37,597 bases of DNA from Ferruginibacter sp. HRS2-29 (GTDB lineage Bacteria; Bacteroidota; Bacteroidia; Chitinophagales; Chitinophagaceae), in the NCBI RefSeq assembly GCF_024343615.1, contig NZ_RJUB01000023.1:1-37597 (forward strand). Direction: 5' to 3'. Below, piece by piece: positions 1 through 8,683 of the stretch. Position numbers and translations under genes: made by a program. Positions within the stretch are counted from its first letter, which is position 1. Every line of letters begins with the position of its first letter. Below the pieces are notes generated by a model. That model was not told the origin of the DNA, searched no databases, and saw nothing but the letters and a program-made list of their open reading frames with translations.

Positions 1-1040
1 ACCGCTTCATAATCCATTTGTGGTTCTTCATTCAGCCTTTTCACTTCATCGAGAATATCGGCACCAAACTTTACAGAAAAAGCGGTTGCCAGTTTCTGTA
101 CGTTCAGGAAAACGGGATGCAGTGCAAAAGCCGAAATGGCCGAGTATGGATAAGAATCTTTGTTGGTGTGTGTAGCAGTAGTATCGTTCACCGGCAGCAA
201 CTGTATCAGCCGCATTCCCGATTCTTTGCACCAGTCCGTTACCAGGAAAAGATCGGTAAAATCGCCGGTACCCCAGCCGCGGTTGGTCTTGATGGAAGAC
301 AACTGAATATTGAGACCGGCACCTTTCCAGGCGTATTTCCTGAAATCGGCGAGCATGTTATAAATATGCAGCACTTCTTTATCTTCAAAAAAGCCGATCT
401 TCCGGTTGCTGCCTTCTTCATAATACACCACTTTTTTCTGCAGACTGTCGTACACCCCTATCTTGAATTCTACCGGAAAAATTTCTTTGGAAAGATTCAG
501 CTTTACCGTCCAGTTGCCATCGGATTTATGAAGGAGCAATGGATCGGACTCATCCCACCCGTTCATTTTTTTTGCCGAGCCGGCAATACATATATGATGA
601 TGCGGCGCCATCTCCGGGCTTTTTACCCTGAACAGATGTGTGGGGGTTTTTACGGTAACCTTTTTGGCCTCCTTTTTATCTTCCTGCTTCAGCAGTTTTA
701 TGAATGGCCTTGTTTTATAAAGGTCAGCATGGAGATCGGGTTGTTTCCACTCGTCGAGTATTTCGGTTTCGCCAGCTTTTATTTTTTTCAGGTTCACCTC
801 ATTCTTATTTTGCAATACTTCCTTTTCCTGCCCAAATTCATATAATATATAATGGTAGCTGAATTTATCGGTAAACCCATATTCTTTGGTGTCAATTGTT
901 ACCTGCCAGAATTCATCATTGAGATATTGTAGTGGTATAAGATATGTTTGCGCCTCATCCGTTTTGGTATTTTCCTTTATGCTGATAGATATGGCCTGAC
1001 CGTAAGTAGTGGTATATTTTATATAGAAGCGAAGAATCAT
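1..1040 (-). CDS. malQ: 4-alpha-glucanotransferase (GH77, DPE2/MalQ type) with N-terminal CBM20 domains, partial
   Basis: The minus-strand frame is open from ATG at 1040 to the window edge, giving about 346 N-terminal residues; the C-terminal part lies outside. Residues 1-95 and about 130-225 look like two starch-binding CBM20 domains (the second contains AGSAKKMNGWD and GNWTVKLNL). From about residue 240 the GH77 barrel begins, with SSIKTNRGWGTGDF, IQLLPVNDT and SYPYSAISAFALHP. This order (CBM20-CBM20-GH77) is that of DPE2-like disproportionating enzymes, which transfer glucan chains between maltose or malto-oligosaccharides and larger glucans in the cytoplasm. No signal peptide is seen. The catalytic Asp/Glu residues lie in the missing part, so activity cannot be judged. 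A long plus-strand ORF over 18-845 is a shadow of this gene. Confidence 0.88.
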   Translation of the reverse strand, partial: MILRFYIKYTTTYGQAISISIKENTKTDEAQTYLIPLQYLNDEFWQVTIDTKEYGFTDKFSYHYILYEFGQEKEVLQNKNEVNLKKIKAGETEILDEWKQPDLHADLYKTRPFIKLLKQEDKKEAKKVTVKTPTHLFRVKSPEMAPHHHICIAGSAKKMNGWDESDPLLLHKSDGNWTVKLNLSKEIFPVEFKIGVYDSLQKKVVYYEEGSNRKIGFFEDKEVLHIYNMLADFRKYAWKGAGLNIQLSSIKTNRGWGTGDFTDLFLVTDWCKESGMRLIQLLPVNDTTATHTNKDSYPYSAISAFALHPVFLNVQKLATAFSVKFGADILDEVKRLNEEPQMDYEA

Positions 1041-1135
1041 ATTGTGTATTTGGTACGCAATTTAAGCAGATTACAACAATTGGGTTTTTAAAAATAAATT
1101 TACTTTAAATTTTTACCCTTTAAACGGTTTGGTTG

Positions 1136-1143
1136 TATATTTG
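1136..1143 (+). promoter_or_regulatory. Candidate Bacteroidota -7 promoter box (TATATTTG)
   Basis: TATATTTG fits the TAnnTTTG -7 consensus of the primary sigma factor of Bacteroidota and lies 16 bases before the ATG at 1160. I do not see a clear TTTG -33 element at the expected distance. It would drive the 51-aa membrane peptide. Confidence 0.4.
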
Positions 1144-1159
1144 CCAAAACTAATCAACT

Positions 1160-1315
1160 ATGCAAGCAGCGAAAAAATCAAGAGGTAAATACTGGGTAGG
1201 CTTTTTATTATCAGTAGTCGTTTTCTTTGTAGTATATCATTTTGGTGGCGGCTATTGTTCCATGATATTACCTTTCAATGTGACCCTTTTCGCTATGGCG
1301 CTTGACCTGATGTGA
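1160..1315 (+). CDS. Small membrane peptide, 51 aa, unknown function
   Basis: ATG at 1160 to TGA at 1313-1315. The N-terminus is lysine/arginine rich (MQAAKKSRGKYW), followed by one hydrophobic helix at about residues 13-28 (VGFLLSVVVFFVVYHF) and a short apolar tail. A single-pass inner-membrane protein with a cytoplasmic N-terminus is likely. It has a candidate -7 box just upstream and a strong terminator just downstream, so it looks like a complete single-gene unit. I do not recognise a family. Confidence 0.6.
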   Translation: MQAAKKSRGKYWVGFLLSVVVFFVVYHFGGGYCSMILPFNVTLFAMALDLM

Positions 1316-1341
1316 TCCATTAGATAAAAGATATTAAAATG

Positions 1342-1367
1342 CCCCCGCTTCACGGGGGTATTTTTTT
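1342..1367 (+). terminator. Intrinsic terminator after the 51-aa gene
   Basis: CCCCCG (1342-1347), loop CTTCA, CGGGGG (1353-1358), then TA and seven T. A 6-bp all-GC stem plus T-tract, 26 bases after the small gene's stop. Confidence 0.85.
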
Positions 1368-1700
1368 GCTGCAAAATGCTCCCGGTAACGGAGTTTTGTA
1401 CGACAAATATCAATTTTGGGAAATTGTGTTAAAAAAGTCGCAGAAAAATTAGCAAATCCGAAATTTTTGTACCTATTTTGCACCAGATTGATTTCTTCAA
1501 CGAAACAAGCTAACTGCAAGACCTACAAACCACCGGCATTTACGCCAAAATCCAATCCCGTTTCAAACCGATTGTATTCTCTCATCCTTTTGTGATCCGT
1601 CTTATTCCAATTCTTTTGCAATCCGCATAACTCCAATGCTCCTCAAAGCTATTTCACAATCAGCTTAACGGCTTACTTATACCATAATAAAAACTCTCTT
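1368..1700. other. Intergenic, no gene seen
   Basis: About 330 bases upstream of the large secreted hydrolase. I see no convincing ORF, repeat or RNA; the minus-strand ORF here (1334-1519) runs through the terminator and has no family signature. The promoter of the next gene should lie here, but no good TAnnTTTG box stands out. Confidence 0.5.
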
Positions 1701-4700
1701 ATGTTCAAGATGTTTACACGCAGTACATTCCTTGCATGCCTGCTCCTCCTTACCAGCTTCCTGGTAAAGGCCAACGACTCTGACGTTGTTAATTGCGGCA
1801 GGCCATTCAAGATCGTCCTATTGGGATCCTCCACTACTTATGGCACAGGCGCCAACCCTATCGACAGCTCATGGGCGGCAAAATTTACCAGTTACAACCT
1901 TCGTAAGAACAGCCAGACACTGGTGTACAATTTCGGTATTCCGGGATATACCAGCTATAATGTGCTTTGCCCGACAGGGTTTGTAGCGCCGGCTAACAGG
2001 CCTGCGCCGGATCCGCAGAACAATATCACTGCGGCACTGGCCCTGCACCCCGACGCTATCATCATAAACCTGCCATCCAATGATGCAGCGTACGATTATA
2101 CCCTGAAAGAACAGCAGCAGAATTTTGAAAGGGTAAAATATCTCGCCGATTCTGCAAATGTTCCGCTGTGGGTAACTACCACGCAGCCGCGTAACAACCT
2201 TACCAGTACCCAGATGACCAACCTGACTTCTATGCGTGACTGGCTTACGGCGAGATTTGGTGTAAAAGCTGTAGACTTCTGGACTACCGTAGCCAACAGC
2301 GACGGTACTATCAACAGTACATACAATGCAGACGGTACCCACGTGAACAACCTGGGGCATGATATTTTTTATAAAAGGATCTTGTCGGAAACCATTCTGG
2401 ACAGTTTGTGTCTCAGGGTAAATGGCGGACTAATTGCCAGGGCAGGAAACGATGCTTCGGTGATACTGCCGGGCACCGGTTTTCAACTGGATGGTTCTGC
2501 TTCAAGCGGTTCCAACCCGATCACCAGTTATACCTGGACAAAAACAGATGGCCCGGCCATCACCGGTTTTACTTCGGCAGGAAGCGCTATCACCAGCCTT
2601 ACCAATCTTGTGGAAGGAAGGTATACTTTCTTGCTGACCGTTACCGATAATGCCGGTCACACCAGCACGGATGATGTAAATGTGATCGTAGGTTCAAGGA
2701 TACTGGTTGATTTCGGTTCCAACAGTACCCCTTCTCCTGACGCCGGCGGCAGGTTCTGGAACAATGTTCCGGTAGCGCAGCAGGGTGTTCAGCTAACGAA
2801 TGCCGTTACTACAGCGGGCGCCACTTCGGCCATCACCCTCACGGTAGTTAACCGCATCGATGGTACCTTTAATGAAGGCGGGCCTGGTACAAGCTCTAAT
2901 GCAAGTGGCAGCGATGTAGGTGATTATCCTGCTTCTGCAACGATCGATTATGCATTCTCCGAACCAAGCACCACCAATGGCCAATGGAACTTTACAGGCC
3001 TTGAAGCTTCCAAACAATATACATTCAAATTCTGGGGTACAAGAGCTGTGGAAGATCAGAGGATCATCCAGATCAAACGTGCCGATCAAACCATCTGGCA
3101 GGAATACAACGGAGCCGGCAATACAGATTATAACAATGCAGTTTCTATTACCTTCTCCGGTAAAACAAGCATGGCATTCGATATCAGGACCAAAGACGGA
3201 AGTCCGTTCGGTTATATCAGCATCGTGGATATCAGTCGCACGACAGCGCTGAATGTACCAAACATTCCGCCGGTAGCACGTGTATCTAACATCAATGTGG
3301 CTTCACCTGCTACTACCGCCACACTTACCGGCGAAACATCTTCTGATGAAGATGGCAATATCGCTTCTTATTCATGGACAAAACTTACCGGCCCGGCGGG
3401 TGGTAATGTAAGTTCTCCTACATCACCTAATACTACCATCACTGACCTGCAGGACGGTGTATATACGTACGACCTGCTGGTAACAGATAATGAAGGTGCC
3501 ACCGGCCATGCTACTGCTACGGTAACTGTGGGTACCAGGATCCTGTTCGACTTCGGTTCTGTAAATACGGCTGCTCCGGATGTGTATGGTAAATACTGGA
3601 ACAATGTTGCTGTCGCACAAACAGGAATAACTGTTGACAACGCGTTGAACACTGCAGGAACTGCTACCACTGTAGACTTCCAGGTGGTAAACCGCATCGA
3701 TGGTACATTCAACGTGGGTGGCCCTGGTACAAGCGCTAATACCAGCGGTAACGATGTGGGAGATTATCCTTCCACTGCTACGATCGATTACGCTTTCTCA
3801 GAACCGAGCACCACTTCAGGCAGCTGGAAACTGACAGGCCTCGACAGCGACAAACGGTACACAGTGAAATTCTGGGGTACAAGGGCCGTAGATGACGACC
3901 GTTTTATCCAGATCAAACTAAGTGATTCTACCGAATGGAAAGAATACAACAGCAGCAACAATAACAATTACAACAATGGCGCTAGTTTCACTTTCACCGG
4001 TAAGACCGAACAGTCTTTCGATATCCGTACAAAAGACGGAAGCGCATTCGGATATATCAGCATCATCGACATCAATGTAACCGTACCTCCACCATGCGTA
4101 CCGGTAACTCCATCGGTTTCTATCACTGCAAGTGCTGCTTCAGTTTGTGCAGGTACTAATGTAACCTTTACTGCCACCGCTACTAATGGTGGAACAAATA
4201 CTACATGGTTCTGGTTCAAAAACGGTGCGTTGATCGCAAATGCGAACACCAGCACTTACAGCTCAAATACGCTGGTTGCAAATGACCTGATCACTGCTTC
4301 CATCACCAGCAACGTTGCTTGTGCTACCACTCCAAACGCTGTGAGCAATGCATTGAGCATTATTATCAATCAGCCATCATCTTCTACAGCAACTGTTACA
4401 GCTTGTAACACTTATACCTGGAACCAGGTGGCTTATACCAACTCAGGTACTTATGTAAAAACAGGCCTTATCAATAAAGCGGGTTGCGACAGCACTGCTA
4501 CATTGATCCTTACCATCAACAGGATCGCTACACAACCAGTAGCAATCACAGGCCCAACCAATGCATGCCCTTATGTAGTGACCACCGCCAATCCAAATGG
4601 TGTACTGGCTACTTACACGATCAATAAAGTTGCCAATGCGGCGTCTTACAACTGGACTGTACCAGCCAACGCGACCATCGTTTCACGTCCGGGTGTTGCA

Positions 4701-5783
4701 GGAACTGCAAATGATACGATCATACATGTAAGATTCGCCAACGCGTTCGCTTCGGGGAACATCAGCGTAACAGCCAGCAACAATTGCGGAACAAGTGCTG
4801 CGAGAACACTTGCGATCACCAAATCTATCCCTGCTGCCCCGGGCACTATCACCGGCACTACCAATGCATGTGCTAATATTGCCGCAAATACTGTAGCAAC
4901 TTATACCATCGCAAAAGTTGCGGGTGCATCCGATTACGACTGGACCATCAGCGGTACAGGCGCAACCATCGTGAGCCATCCGGCGGGTGAAGGTGTGAAC
5001 GATACCATCATCACGGTTCGTTTCACCACAGCATTCACATCCGGCACATTGAGCGTGAAAAGCGTGAGCAATTGCGGAAACAATGCTACTGCACGAACAC
5101 TGACTATCACCAAAACTGCACCAGCTACACCAGTTACCACCGGCGGTATCAGTGCATGCTCTGGCGGAACTTACACTTACACTGCAACATCGGCAGGCGC
5201 CACTTCCTTTGTATGGACATTGCCTTCAGGCTGTACCTTCATCGGATCTTCAACAGGTGCTACCGTTACAGTACGTTACCCTGCTTTCTTCCTGTTGGGT
5301 ACGATAAACGTGAAAGCGGTTTCAGCTTGCGGTACAAGTGCAACCAACTCCTTCCTGGTAATGAATTGCATATTTGGCCTGGGCAACCTGCAACTGACTT
5401 ACAGGACTACAGATCCAACGCCTGCTACAATCAACAATACACCAAAAAGCAATACACCAAAAGCATTGACCGTAAATGTAGTGGACAACTCTGGCAAGGT
5501 TGCTACTGCTAAAACAGTTACTGCGGAAGATAGTAAAGCAGCCATCAATGTTTATCCAAACCCGTCCAATGGCAACTTTACCGTAGCGGTAAAAGGAAAC
5601 CTGAAGTCGGCACCGGTAACCATCGAAGTGTTGAATAACTATGGGCAGTCAATCTATAAAACAACCAGCGCCGACCCTGCGATACAGGTAAGGATCGCCA
5701 ATAAATTAGCCAACGGTATCTACTTCGTACGCAGTAATGTGAACGGGCAGATCATTACTCAAAAGCTTGTAGTAAACAGGTAA
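1701..5783 (+). CDS. Secreted SGNH/GDSL-family hydrolase with PKD/Ig-like repeats and T9SS sorting domain
   Basis: 1360 aa. A signal peptide covers residues 1-24 (hydrophobic 9-22, ending VKAN). The SGNH hydrolase domain is about 36-235. GSST at 42-45 gives a likely nucleophile S44, the block II glycine is in FGIPG (78-82), the block III Asn is N127 in PSND, and D211/H214 form the DGTH pair. PKD-like domain 1 is 245-331, followed by a beta-rich module at 333-512. Both are repeated as PKD 522-611 and module 613-792, a period of exactly 280 residues. Ig-like domains follow from about 800, then three PKD-like repeats at about 945-1220 sharing YTI.KV.GA..Y.W and NDTII.VRF. The tail from 1280 (INVYPNPSNGNF to QKLVVNR) is a type A sorting domain. 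The protein is therefore probably exported by the type IX system and may act as an esterase on extracellular glycans. The substrate is unknown. Confidence 0.85.
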   Translation: MFKMFTRSTFLACLLLLTSFLVKANDSDVVNCGRPFKIVLLGSSTTYGTGANPIDSSWAAKFTSYNLRKNSQTLVYNFGIPGYTSYNVLCPTGFVAPANRPAPDPQNNITAALALHPDAIIINLPSNDAAYDYTLKEQQQNFERVKYLADSANVPLWVTTTQPRNNLTSTQMTNLTSMRDWLTARFGVKAVDFWTTVANSDGTINSTYNADGTHVNNLGHDIFYKRILSETILDSLCLRVNGGLIARAGNDASVILPGTGFQLDGSASSGSNPITSYTWTKTDGPAITGFTSAGSAITSLTNLVEGRYTFLLTVTDNAGHTSTDDVNVIVGSRILVDFGSNSTPSPDAGGRFWNNVPVAQQGVQLTNAVTTAGATSAITLTVVNRIDGTFNEGGPGTSSNASGSDVGDYPASATIDYAFSEPSTTNGQWNFTGLEASKQYTFKFWGTRAVEDQRIIQIKRADQTIWQEYNGAGNTDYNNAVSITFSGKTSMAFDIRTKDGSPFGYISIVDISRTTALNVPNIPPVARVSNINVASPATTATLTGETSSDEDGNIASYSWTKLTGPAGGNVSSPTSPNTTITDLQDGVYTYDLLVTDNEGATGHATATVTVGTRILFDFGSVNTAAPDVYGKYWNNVAVAQTGITVDNALNTAGTATTVDFQVVNRIDGTFNVGGPGTSANTSGNDVGDYPSTATIDYAFSEPSTTSGSWKLTGLDSDKRYTVKFWGTRAVDDDRFIQIKLSDSTEWKEYNSSNNNNYNNGASFTFTGKTEQSFDIRTKDGSAFGYISIIDINVTVPPPCVPVTPSVSITASAASVCAGTNVTFTATATNGGTNTTWFWFKNGALIANANTSTYSSNTLVANDLITASITSNVACATTPNAVSNALSIIINQPSSSTATVTACNTYTWNQVAYTNSGTYVKTGLINKAGCDSTATLILTINRIATQPVAITGPTNACPYVVTTANPNGVLATYTINKVANAASYNWTVPANATIVSRPGVAGTANDTIIHVRFANAFASGNISVTASNNCGTSAARTLAITKSIPAAPGTITGTTNACANIAANTVATYTIAKVAGASDYDWTISGTGATIVSHPAGEGVNDTIITVRFTTAFTSGTLSVKSVSNCGNNATARTLTITKTAPATPVTTGGISACSGGTYTYTATSAGATSFVWTLPSGCTFIGSSTGATVTVRYPAFFLLGTINVKAVSACGTSATNSFLVMNCIFGLGNLQLTYRTTDPTPATINNTPKSNTPKALTVNVVDNSGKVATAKTVTAEDSKAAINVYPNPSNGNFTVAVKGNLKSAPVTIEVLNNYGQSIYKTTSADPAIQVRIANKLANGIYFVRSNVNGQIITQKLVVNR

Positions 5784-5806
5784 GTTTAAAAGCTCACATT
5801 GTTTTG

Positions 5807-5834
5807 AAGCGCTCTTTCTAAGAGCGCTTTTTTT
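5807..5834 (+). terminator. Intrinsic terminator after the SGNH hydrolase
   Basis: AGCGCTCT (5808-5815), short loop, AGAGCGCT (5821-5828), then a run of T. It starts 24 bases after the stop codon. Confidence 0.85.
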
Positions 5835-5850
5835 ATGGCGAGGACGGATG

Positions 5851-5962
5851 CCGGGTTGACTACCGGGAGTTGACTACCGCGGGTAGACTACCGCAGGTTG
5901 ACCACCACAGGTTGACTACCGCGGGTTGACTACCGCGGGTTGACTACCACAGGTTGACTACC
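5851..5962. repeat. Minisatellite A, about 8 units of GGTTGACTACC plus 3-base linkers
   Basis: Eight tandem 14-base units share the core GTTGACTACC, with linkers such as GCGG, ACAG, GGGA. One unit has GGTAGACTACC, a perfect odd-length palindrome; the usual core deviates from a palindrome by one base. The same unit forms the longer array at 26549-26765. There are no spacers, so it is not a CRISPR array. Confidence 0.9.
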
Positions 5963-6543
5963 CTTTACCTACATCAACGAATCCACTCAACTGCATATTT
6001 ATCCGGCAATAATTAGCATAAGCAAAATAAGTTGGTAAGTTGTAACCAGTTTTCATAGGGTACGGATTAAAACGGGGCATGGTTTATACCAGTAGCCCCT
6101 CCTTTATAGCACAGATTTGGAGGATTAAAAAAATATTGCACAGATTACTTTATTCATGTCAAAGCTCCTTTACTCTCCTGCTCAATTTTTAATTCATAAT
6201 TTTTAATTCGTAATTGTCTTCGTATATTCAGGTATGATTTGCCATGCCATCCATACTTCCCGGCCACCTCATTGCTGGTTCGTCACTTCCCTTTGGAAGG
6301 CATTCGACATTGATTCATTTACAGAGTTTTTCCCTTTCTGCCGCAAGCTTTATTATTTTTCCAATTACAAGGACTTCAATACTTATACCCGGGCCTGATA
6401 AACGCCTGGGTCAACTTCCTTTGTGTACCGGCAGCCAGGCAGGTTTATGCCCGGTTGCGCCTGTACCACCACACATCCTTTTAATTTACTGGTTTGCCCC
6501 GGCCAATATTATGGCTGCATGAGGCATGCTCAACAATTTCAGT
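5963..6543. other. Gene-poor region with decayed repeat fragments
   Basis: About 580 bases without a convincing gene. 6098-6160 resembles a degenerate left arm of the CACAGATTT palindrome (two CACAGATT motifs, then ACTTT). 6190-6222 has AATTCATAATTTTTAATTCGTAATTG, written here as a family of AATTCGTAAT words seen at other gene ends. The plus ORF 6244-6522 has low-complexity composition and no family signature. The stretch may be a gene relic, but I cannot name it. Confidence 0.4.
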
Positions 6544-6807
6544 ATGAAAAATAATAAGCATACACCGGCTAAAAATCCGGCTATAATGTTTTTGGTGATC
6601 GCCAATACCTGTATCATTGAACACGCCTTTACGAAATCGCAAGGCACTTATCAATATCTCTGGTTCACCATTCCACTTTTGATCCTTTGTATTTTCTATG
6701 ATAAAATATCACTGCGCAAAAAAGCTCCGGTTCGCCAGTTGCGAAGCCGTGAGTATTGGTTGAGGCCCCACCTGTTCTATCATTCGGAGAAAGTACGCAA
6801 TTCATGA
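6544..6807 (+). CDS. Small membrane protein, about 87 aa, unknown function
   Basis: I prefer the ATG at 6544 (MKNNKHTPAKNP) over 6526 because it gives a typical lysine/asparagine-rich N-terminus. Two hydrophobic stretches follow, about residues 13-26 (AIMFLVIANTCIIE) and 37-51 (YLWFTIPLLILCIFY), then a basic tail. The last codons overlap the 3' end of the convergent DUF3095 gene by 6 bases. The tail is of poor composition, so the true protein may be shorter or frameshifted. No family recognised. Confidence 0.45.
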   Translation: MKNNKHTPAKNPAIMFLVIANTCIIEHAFTKSQGTYQYLWFTIPLLILCIFYDKISLRKKAPVRQLRSREYWLRPHLFYHSEKVRNS

Positions 6808-7962
6808 AAGCCGGGGAGCATTCAATTTTGCTTTCAGTATCCTGGCGGCTTTGGTATAACCGCCTTCGGAACCATCCACAAAATGGATATGCCCGTCTTT
6901 CATATCGCGTACATAACACGACATCACGGATGCACTGCTGACATGGAGCCCATAAACGATCTCCCCTTTCAGTTCCAGTTCATCAAGATATCGTTCCAGT
7001 TTTTTTCTTTGTGCGGCTACGCCTGAAATGACTGTATTGATCTTTCCGTCGATCACCAGCGTATCGGTCATTTCAATCAGTTTTTCCAGGTAATCTTTTC
7101 CTACTGCCGTACCAAAATAAAGCCTGCCGATCAATGTAGCGATCACATTACGCAGCAGTAAAAAATATTTCAGCTTCCCGAAACGGGCACGTATCTCCGT
7201 GCCCATTTTTTTGAAGGTAGATTTCAACTTTAATTCGGGCACCGATATCGGTTGGCGCTTTACAGGGTTACCATAAAGGTTGTCAAGTTCTGCCAAAACC
7301 TTACTGAACACCGGCCCTTGTTTTTCTGCGTCACGGGAAAGGATGAGCAAGGTCACCACTTCTTCTTTGTCTGCCGGCGGACCTATCTTATCCCAGCGGC
7401 ATTGCATCCCGGTAAGATCAAGATCATCATCCTGCGAAATTTTATCGTCCGTCTGCAACCTGCCTTTTACCAGTTGCTCCGCATAAGTAAGCCCATTGCC
7501 TAATACGACGGGTATGGAAAAATTTTCTGAACGGCAATATTTTGAAATATGCAGGTGATGACCAGCGGCATAAATATCTTTCACTGATACGATGCCGGCC
7601 CGTAATTCCAGGGTAAAATTTGCAAAAGTGTTCTCACGGTAACGGTTAAGCGCCAACATGGCTTTTGGAACCATCACCTCCGGGATGATGAACGTAGCGC
7701 CATCTCCGCCAAAAAAGAAAGGTATGGTGATACCCATTGCAAAAGCGATATTCAATACGGCTACGATACTGCCGGTAGCGATCAGGTTAACATCCTGGTG
7801 CCGCCCCCCCGCCACAGCGCCCGTAGAATTGACGATATCGGTAATGATCACATGCCAGTCGGCAGGTACTTCCGCAAACAATTCCTGATTGCCCAGCAAC
7901 CGGCTCAAAGTACCCGGTTGCGCCACCTGTCCGGTGTAAAAAGATATATTATCTTCCTGCAT
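6802..7962 (-). CDS. DUF3095 family protein (class III cyclase-like fold)
   Basis: 386 aa, ATG at 7962. The N-terminal part resembles class III nucleotide cyclase catalytic domains: WHVIITDIVNSTGAV at about 36-50 (metal-site Asp position) and PFFFGGDGATFIIP at about 80-93 (the GGDG/FGGDG turn). The rest of the chain matches the DUF3095 family as I know it. The reaction is not established. A cyclase-like enzyme or a degenerate sensor domain are both possible. No membrane segment or signal peptide is evident, so it is probably cytoplasmic. It is divergent from panD, with a 29-bp inverted repeat in the shared upstream region. Confidence 0.8.
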   Translation of the reverse strand: MQEDNISFYTGQVAQPGTLSRLLGNQELFAEVPADWHVIITDIVNSTGAVAGGRHQDVNLIATGSIVAVLNIAFAMGITIPFFFGGDGATFIIPEVMVPKAMLALNRYRENTFANFTLELRAGIVSVKDIYAAGHHLHISKYCRSENFSIPVVLGNGLTYAEQLVKGRLQTDDKISQDDDLDLTGMQCRWDKIGPPADKEEVVTLLILSRDAEKQGPVFSKVLAELDNLYGNPVKRQPISVPELKLKSTFKKMGTEIRARFGKLKYFLLLRNVIATLIGRLYFGTAVGKDYLEKLIEMTDTLVIDGKINTVISGVAAQRKKLERYLDELELKGEIVYGLHVSSASVMSCYVRDMKDGHIHFVDGSEGGYTKAARILKAKLNAPRLS

Positions 7963-8046
7963 GATTAGAGCGGTATAATGTAAAAATACCGGCTATGAAA
8001 TTACACTTTTTTACCGGAGAATATTTGTTTGTGTGGAATGCTGTTG

Positions 8047-8130
8047 TAAGTTGCTGTCAGCCTGAGCTTGCCGAATGCTCGTCCATCATTTACTGACTGC
8101 CTTCGGCAAGCTCAGGCTGACAGCAACTTA
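8047..8130. repeat. Perfect inverted repeat, 29-base arms, 26-base loop
   Basis: 8047-8075 and 8102-8130 are exact reverse complements (arm begins TAAGTTGCTGTCAGCC and ends GCTTGCCGAA). It lies between the divergent genes DUF3095 and panD, so it cannot be a shared 3' terminator. Confidence 0.92.
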
Positions 8131-8229
8131 TGATTTAAATTTTAAATTCAAGCATCCGGATCTGCCCGCTTTTGCTCCATTCCCCAAACTTCTTTAGCTT
8201 GCGCTTCTTTTCAAACACAAATTTTAATC

Positions 8230-8592
8230 ATGGACATAGAAATATTGAAATCGAAGATCCATCGCATCAGCATCACGGAAGCAAACCTGAATTATATCGG
8301 CAGCATCACCATCGACCTCGACCTGATGGAAGCCGCCAACATCATAGCCAATGAAAAAGTGCAGGTGGTGAATGTGAACAATGGCAGCCGCATCGAAACT
8401 TACGTGATAGAAGGTGGCCGTGGCACGGGTGTATGTTGCCTCAATGGACCTGCAGCAAGACACGGACAGGAAGGAGATATCGTGATCGTGATCTCTTACG
8501 CAAGGATGGATTTTGAAAAAGCAAAGACCTTCAAGCCGTGGATCATTTTTCCAACGGAGGGGAATAAGTTGGCAGAAATAAATAATGGATAA
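8230..8592 (+). CDS. panD: Aspartate 1-decarboxylase
   Basis: 120 aa. It makes beta-alanine from L-aspartate for pantothenate and CoA synthesis. The proenzyme self-cleaves between G24 and S25 (NYIGSITID), leaving a pyruvoyl group on S25. K9, R54 and Y58, the residues that bind and position the substrate in this family, are all present. The length is normal for the family, and ATG at 8230 gives the expected N-terminus ([12 protein letters not shown]). The last codons (EINNG) and the stop TAA lie inside the palindromic element that fills the gap to the convergent M13 gene. No other pan gene is in the window. Confidence 0.97.
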   Translation: MDIEILKSKIHRISITEANLNYIGSITIDLDLMEAANIIANEKVQVVNVNNGSRIETYVIEGGRGTGVCCLNGPAARHGQEGDIVIVISYARMDFEKAKTFKPWIIFPTEGNKLAEINNG

Positions 8593-8683
8593 TAGTATAA
8601 TGGATAATGCTTTCGGTTGAAAATCTTACCATTTAAAGTAAAAACTTTCCACCGAAAGCATTCTCCATTATAACATTATCCAT
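8584..8683. repeat. Imperfect palindrome of the ATGGATAAT/GCTTTCGGT family between convergent genes
   Basis: The left arm is about 8585-8623 and the right arm 8643-8683. Each arm carries ATGGATAAT twice (the right arm with variants) and GCTTTCGGT, with few mismatches over about 38 bases. It spans the whole gap between panD and the M13 gene and contributes both stop codons. A related element lies at 24134-24253. Confidence 0.88.

Noticed and set aside
18..845. 275-aa plus-strand ORF
   Set aside because: It is antisense to the clear GH77/CBM20 frame and has a phenylalanine-rich, family-less composition.
6244..6522. 92-aa plus-strand ORF as a gene
   Set aside because: Low-complexity composition, no family signature and weak start context; left as possible relic.
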